Part shown: positions 63,215 through 64,000 of the stretch, one piece after another
How positions within the stretch are numbered: position 1 is the first letter of the stretch
How the letters are laid out: each line of letters begins with the position of its first letter
Assembly (NCBI RefSeq): GCF_000938255.1
Contig: NZ_JYMR01000018.1
Coordinates: 62,001-126,000 of the forward strand
Direction: 5' to 3'
From: Bradyrhizobium sp. LTSP849
GTDB lineage: Bacteria; Pseudomonadota; Alphaproteobacteria; Rhizobiales; Xanthobacteraceae
DNA length: 64,000 nucleotides
Translations under genes and position numbers: made by a program
The notes under the pieces: model-generated
The model's database searches: none
What the model was told of the DNA's origin: nothing
What the model saw: the letters and a program-made list of their open reading frames with translations, nothing else

Positions 63215-64000
63215 TTACCGATTAGTCACTTGGAGCGGCCCGCCGGTGGCGTCCGACATGCGGGCGATCGCGCCGCCCCGGCCGCTCATCATGCCGTCGA
63301 GCCGGTCACGCTCTTTCTCGAAACCGGTGAGCATCGGGCCTTCCAGCGAGCGGCCGCGCGGCAGTTTCACGCGCATCGGGTCGACGAAGCGGCCGTTGAC
63401 CAGGATTTCGTAGTGGACGTGCGGGCCGGTCGACTGGCCGGTCGAGCCGACGAAGCCGATCACCTGGCCCTGGCGCACCTTCTTGCCTGGCTCCATGCCC
63501 TTGGCGAAGGCCGACATATGGCCGTAGGCAGTCTCGTAGCCGTTGTTGTGCTTGATGCGGACATACTTGCCGTAGCCGCCTTCGAGCTGGGCCTTCTCGA
63601 TCACGCCGTTGCCGGCGGCGAAGATCGGCGTGCCGTAGGCGGTGGCCCAGTCGACGCCGGTGTGCATCTTCACATAGCCGAGGATCGGATGGCGGCGGCC
63701 GCCGAAGCCGGAGCGCATGATGGCGCTGTTGACGGGCTTCCTGACCAGGAACTTCTTCGCGCTCTTGCCGGTCTCGTCATAGTAGTCGACGACGCCGTCA
63801 TCGGGGCTCTGGAAACGGTAGTATTTCTTGGTCTCGCCGCCGACCGTGAGCGAAGCGAACAGCACCTCGCTCTTGTCGGTCGCCGTCACGCCCTCGTCTT
63901 CGCCGGCGTAGAAGACGTCGAACGAGTCGCCGGGCGCCACCTTGCGCTGGAAATCGACGTCGTAAGAGTAGATTTTGATCATGTCGTCGATGACCGGCAT
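63215..64000 (-). CDS. M23 family metallopeptidase (5' end outside window)
   Basis: The C-terminal 261 residues of an M23 (lysostaphin/NlpD-type) endopeptidase; the gene continues beyond 64000, where the frame is open. A zinc ligand pair His-Asp (HTGVDW near residue 119 of this part) and the HVH motif (GPHVHYE) are intact, so it should cleave peptidoglycan cross-links, unlike inactive relatives. The opening part (FQRKVAPGDSFDVFYAGEDEG) resembles the OapA/LysM-like domain of MepM/YebA. The Met at 64000 is probably internal. Confidence 0.9.
   Translation of the reverse strand: MPVIDDMIKIYSYDVDFQRKVAPGDSFDVFYAGEDEGVTATDKSEVLFASLTVGGETKKYYRFQSPDDGVVDYYDETGKSAKKFLVRKPVNSAIMRSGFGGRRHPILGYVKMHTGVDWATAYGTPIFAAGNGVIEKAQLEGGYGKYVRIKHNNGYETAYGHMSAFAKGMEPGKKVRQGQVIGFVGSTGQSTGPHVHYEILVNGRFVDPMRVKLPRGRSLEGPMLTGFEKERDRLDGMMSGRGGAIARMSDATGGPLQVTNR

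Overview
The window reads as ordinary chromosomal backbone of a high-GC alphaproteobacterium, almost certainly Bradyrhizobium or a close relative. The best evidence is a TlpA thioredoxin (32366-33031) that matches my memory of the Bradyrhizobium japonicum protein nearly residue for residue and sits next to argH, a small lptM-like lipoprotein gene and lysA. Twin-arginine exported proteins, many TTG/GTG starts, a SAM-II (alphaproteobacterial) riboswitch and several families of long palindromic intergenic repeats fit the same group. I see no rRNA, tRNA, CRISPR array, integrase, transposase, phage gene or plasmid function.

Layout. 1-4 kb: an lrgB gene with the tail of its upstream partner, a Tat-exported DsbA-like oxidoreductase, a small membrane protein, an esterase and a trypsin-fold/PDZ protein without a catalytic triad. 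4.2-11.5 kb: an M20 amidohydrolase followed by a five-gene peptide ABC importer with overlapping genes. 11.5-18.4 kb: HAD hydrolase, dodecin, two polytopic GT-C-like membrane proteins in divergent orientation, then a secreted GH16 and a Tat-exported GH1 beta-glucosidase. 18.4-25.9 kb: HNH endonuclease, TctC-type binding protein, a same-strand run of alkA-like, DUF2855, flavin monooxygenase and NHL-repeat genes, and gluQ. 25.9-32.4 kb: a sensorless hybrid histidine kinase whose 3' end overlaps yihY, a HIG1-like small protein, PduO-type cobalamin adenosyltransferase, etfBA with a strong terminator, a beta-hydroxybutyryl-CoA dehydrogenase behind two tandem palindromes, and a YjfB-like peptide.

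32.4-48.2 kb: tlpA divergent from argH-lptM-lysA, a secreted tannase-family esterase, a beta-hydroxyacid dehydrogenase with a carboxymuconolactone-decarboxylase-like gene, a large DUF4175/TIGR02302 protein, a CpdR-like receiver, an MJ0042 zinc-ribbon membrane protein, ftsEX, a YdcF protein, a PlsC-like acyltransferase and a ChaC-like protein. 48.2-55 kb: DUF2125 protein, a small secreted protein, a DcaP-like porin, a four-helix membrane protein, and an aromatic/histidine set (chorismate mutase, hisC, tyrosine-branch dehydrogenase) on the minus strand. 55-64 kb: a promoter, SAM-II riboswitch and terminator ahead of metX-metW, an alpha/beta hydrolase, a CHAP-domain secreted protein, a MOSC protein, clpB, and the 3' part of an M23 peptidase gene.

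No single cluster looks like an unknown defence or mobile system. The most interesting items are the triad-less HtrA-like protein, the tandem operator before the hydroxybutyryl-CoA dehydrogenase gene, the competing hairpins behind the SAM-II aptamer, the exported GH16/GH1 pair with an altered GH1 acid/base motif, and the kinase with a lysine-rich loop in its ATPase domain.
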